Positions 59,280 to 64,000 of a DNA stretch of 64,000 nucleotides are shown in pieces (within the stretch, counting starts at the first letter, position 1; every line of letters starts with the position of its first letter). Made by a program: the position numbers and the translations under genes. The stretch covers positions 824,001-888,000 of the forward strand of contig JAQPZY010001419.1 in assembly GCA_029931535.1 (NCBI GenBank). Direction: 5' to 3'. Under the pieces are notes generated by a model, which saw nothing but the letters and a program-made list of their open reading frames with translations, was not told the origin of the DNA and made no database searches. Origin of the DNA: Margaritifera margaritifera. Lineage: Eukaryota > Mollusca > Bivalvia > Unionida > Margaritiferidae.

Positions 59280-60852
59280 CAAGATCTTAAGGGTAAAAAA
59301 GAACTAAAAAAAAACAAGCAAACAAAAAAAAACAAAAAAAAAAAACAAACAAACAAATAAACAAAACCTCAAGCGTCGACTCCTAACTTTTCAAACGGTA
59401 GTGTCCTGATATAGATGCTTGAATTAACGTCGCGTGCGCCCATTCGGGCATGACGGTAGTGTCCTGCACCAAATTTGGACTTATATAATGACTGAGTGAT
59501 GGTCTAATTAGAGCCAATAGAGACAATCAATATGATTTCGTGCCAACCGAACATCGCTCACTCACTCCCCAATTCAGGCAGCACATCGACTATTTGAAAT
59601 TCAGTGCCTCATTATCTATTTTGAATTCCAAAATCAATCAATGAATGTAAGTGTTTAAATTTTCTGTAAGTTCCAAGTTCATTGCCTTTTGAAGAGTTAT
59701 TACCAGCACTGAAAATACTGCTTTTCCAGAATTCTTAATATGACTTTTTAAGCTTTTTATCAATAGCAAATATTAGTCATAGATCAATAGCAAATATTAG
59801 TCATAATAGCCAATATCAACATTGTACCTTGGTAAATGAACTTAATGGAAAACCACTAGAAGTCATTGAAATAAAAGAAATTATTTCGACTACAGTTAAA
59901 GAAATAATCTTTAACTTTCAGTGATTAGTCTAAGCCAACTAACCGGGAAAAACTTGTTCGGTCTAATTTCCCCTTTCCAATGCCCCAGGAAGTTAAACTG
60001 TAGTATTCCACAGATTACTAGACCAGGAAGTTGTTTTTGCCACTTTATTTATGTATTGATTTATTTTTTATTTATTTATTTTTTCCGAAGAACTGTAAAG
60101 TTACTGATTCAATGGTGGATAGCCTGCCCTGTACAAATGATGGATTGGGGTGCTCGCTATTACTGAATTAAATTATGTGGAGCGAGGTTCGTACCCAGAC
60201 GACAATGTCTCATTGTGCTTTATCGATCCATTGATGCGAATCGTCCGAAGCAATCACAGTTTATTTGCAATCCATCATGGTTATTCTCGGCTCTGGCCAG
60301 TAAGGTCAGAAAATAATACAACGTGGCAGAGTACAACTGGTCTAAGTGTCTACCTGAATTTCATACACCCCATCAGAGATCATGGTTTCCAATCGACAGT
60401 TACATGTACACAGCATACATGTACATAGCATACCTGTGCTTGTCTATAACCATTCCACACACATACACACACTCAAGTTTAGTTCATTCGCTGTAACTTC
60501 TTATGCCGTACTGACAGCAAATGGGGGTTAAAACTGTGTTACACAATAACTTGCGAGTTCACATCGATTGGTGTAGGTTCGGACCATTTGGAAGAGCCCA
60601 CTATGTCATAAATTGAGCGATATACATATGGGGATTTTTCTACTGAAGGGAAATAAAATTGTATTTTACTTCCGTGAAATTTAAGGAAAATGAAGTAAAC
60701 GATTATTTCCGTCATCTGAAAAAGAATTGTATTGAAGTTGAGAAGAATTTCACTGAACTGAAGAAGACGAAAAAAATGGTTTATTTCACAAAAAGTAAAA
60801 TTCGTGTCTACTTTAGTAAAATTATGAATTTGTTTTGAAACGGCTTGCCAAA

Positions 60853-62360
60853 AGAAGACACGCGGGCTTATTTGTCGTTTAATTGATATAAAAAATAAAA
60901 AATAAATGAACGAAAAAAGATTCCAGGGACCAACGTAGTCTGTATTTGTCCATGTGTCTTTCTATTATTAATTTTGCTTAAAAACAATCATACTAAACAA
61001 TGAATGATTTCATACAAATTAATTGCAATAGACAGTATATATCAGTCACAAAAATTGTGCTAATTTAATGTGACACAGTTTGCGATTCGATGTGAAGGTT
61101 TGTGTCCGATTTGGTCATTACACCATGTATTTGAGCCATATGACTTCAAATGAGCGCATCAGAAACTACACATTGTGATTAATTAAAACAGATAGGAATA
61201 CCTAGATTACATTATTCTAATTACAAATAAGTACAAATATTTATTCAGCTGCCCCTAGAAGAAGCAATTAATTTTTTTAAAGTTTCTAAACTTTATACAA
61301 AAATGACAAATTCCAAAACATTTCAAAGATATTTTAAAACAACACATATAAATGTGCACGAGAGCTCATGCACAGATGTCCTAACACCATAGTGGTCATC
61401 TATTCAAGCTTAAACTTTATAATAATTAGAAAAACCTCACTCGAATTCTATTTTCAATTTTATTTTTTTTTAAATATTTTTTTTTAAGGAAAATACCCAA
61501 TACACCAACTTGGGTTTAACAGGGAATAAGATACATAAAAGATTTATTTATTTTTACAATTTAAAGGGCCCACCTCTAAATATCTAATCAGTTCTGAGCC
61601 GGAGCTGCGAGGTGTCCACAAATAGAGACTAAAGTCACTGTGGTCACTGATGTTATGGGTGAGAAACTTTAAATTTACAACTATATGTTTAAGGGGTCAA
61701 TTCAAAAGTGAATGTTAATCTTTTGGGCTTGGTCCAGTTTTAGTCAAGTTTTAAAAATAAGAAAAATGCAAAATTAAATTGCTTGTTCTAGTGGCAGTGT
61801 ATTCAATATTTTTGTTAACCTATTTTTAATTACAATAACGTAACCTGGGTATTTATATCAGTTAGAATTAATTACAATGTATAGTTTCTGCTGTACTCAT
61901 ACAGTGTAATGACCAAAGTGGGCACATAAACCTTAACGACACCGAAATTTCTTTCTCACTATCAAATTGAAACAAACTGAATTCATTATCCACGTGATTA
62001 ATTAAACATATTACAGAAGAAACTATGAAATTTAAACCCATACTAAGACAACCCTAATATATGGTATTATGACCATATATGTACTGTGCTATTTGTTCAA
62101 TACACTCATTCTGTTAAGCTGAGATTAAATGAATCAAAACTTCGTTACAGTTCAAGCGCCCACAGTGTACGTACTTTGTGGGTAAAAAAAAACCCCAAAC
62201 AAACAGTCACACTTCATATTCCAGTAAACAAATAAGATAAAGACATAGGTGATTTAATTTAACACCTATGCCACGGACCCAAGACCAATAATTAACCTGT
62301 CATGACAAGAGCTACTGTACATGCGCACTTCAGTAGTGAGTCGAGATCATTATACTGTCC
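60853..62360. other. Intergenic DNA upstream of actin, no gene
   Basis: AT-rich. A CArG-like CCATATATGT (one mismatch) lies at 62073-62082 and a CCAAT box at 62285-62289. No reading frame of note. Confidence 0.5.
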
Positions 62361-62367
62361 CGTCATA

Positions 62368-62397
62368 CCATATATGGCACTAGATTACCATAAATGG
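62368..62397 (+). promoter_or_regulatory. Two CArG boxes (SRF sites) of the actin promoter
   Basis: CCATATATGG at 62368-62377 and CCATAAATGG at 62388-62397 both fit CC(A/T)6GG exactly. They start 20 bp apart, about two helical turns, placing them on the same face of the DNA. Serum response factor regulates actin genes through such boxes in animals. Confidence 0.85.
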
Positions 62398-62448
62398 TAA
62401 TATGCTCTAAAGCACATGTTATTTTTCCAGGAACCGGCCGCGTAGCAG

Positions 62449-62456
62449 TATAAATA
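62449..62456 (+). promoter_or_regulatory. TATA box of the actin gene
   Basis: TATAAATA sits 72 bp downstream of the start of the last exact CArG spacing region and 80 bp before the ATG. Transcription would start near 62480 ('cacattcacattag'), giving a 5' leader of roughly 55 nt without an intron. Confidence 0.85.
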
Positions 62457-62526
62457 GACCAGACGCGACACATAACCACATTCACATTAGCCCGACTGTT
62501 CTAAAGAGGTACTGTAAACCCTGTAA

Positions 62527-64000
<1,474 letters not shown>

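Larger units (their letters stand above)
57443..60852. mobile_element. Possible 3.4-kb element bounded by TGGCAAGCCGTTT inverted repeats
   Basis: Left TGGCAAGCCGTTTTA at 57446-57460 and right, reverse-complemented, TGGCAAGCCGTTTCA ending at 60850. Just inside both ends lie series of short 'acttaagtgaa'-like sub-repeats (57478-57580 and 60660-60830). A 6-bp AGAAGA occurs just outside each end (57437-57442 and 60853-60858) as a candidate target duplication. No transposase is visible. The interior holds two (AT)n tracts. Confidence 0.5.

Overview
The window is metazoan nuclear DNA: AT-rich, intron-dominated, with GT-AG splice sites, SINEs, microsatellites and decayed transposons. The repeats point to a mollusc, most likely a bivalve. 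They include tail-to-head elements carrying about 142-bp arrays of the 'aagatggc' type with a terminal hairpin, tRNA-headed SINEs with a conserved central domain, and 'tttcatggatgtttt'-type dispersed repeats. The species call is an inference; the animal origin is secure.

Three protein-coding loci can be supported. (1) At the left edge, one plus-strand internal exon (414-572) encodes an RCC1 blade similar to the NEK8/NEK9 kinase RCC1 domain; the rest of that gene was not found. (2) The central gene is a complete SNRPA1 (U2 snRNP protein A') on the minus strand, eight coding exons between 56326 and 19311. All splice phases close, and the exons join to a 255-codon protein, the same length I recall for human U2A'. 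The gene covers about 37.0 kb, of which 768 bp is coding. (3) At the right edge, the first coding exon of an actin gene (62536-62664, plus strand) lies behind a compact promoter with two CArg/SRF boxes and a TATA box. Its first intron runs off the window. SNRPA1 and actin are divergently transcribed.

Layout. 573-9600: dispersed repeats, one SINE, one palindromic TIR element and a minisatellite. 9870-14230: a decayed DIRS-type (tyrosine-recombinase) retrotransposon on the minus strand, with gag-like, RT (YIDD), RNase H and recombinase remnants. 14590-18640: mollusc-type tandem repeats. 19311-56326: SNRPA1. Its introns hold nearly all the remaining structure: several minisatellites (67, 57, 84, 45, 55 and about 98 bp), arrays of the 142-bp unit, foldback MITEs, SINEs, and three DNA transposons with CAGGGCT-type ends and exact 5-bp target duplications. 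One of the three retains a broken hAT-like zinc-finger domain. 56327-62360: intergenic, with (AT)n tracts and a possible 3.4-kb element bounded by TGGCAAGCCGTTT repeats.

Most long open frames in the window are by-products of tandem repeats whose unit length is a multiple of three, or chance; they are not genes. No prokaryotic operon, CRISPR array or functional RNA gene was found. One tRNA-like pseudogene is present in SNRPA1 intron 3.
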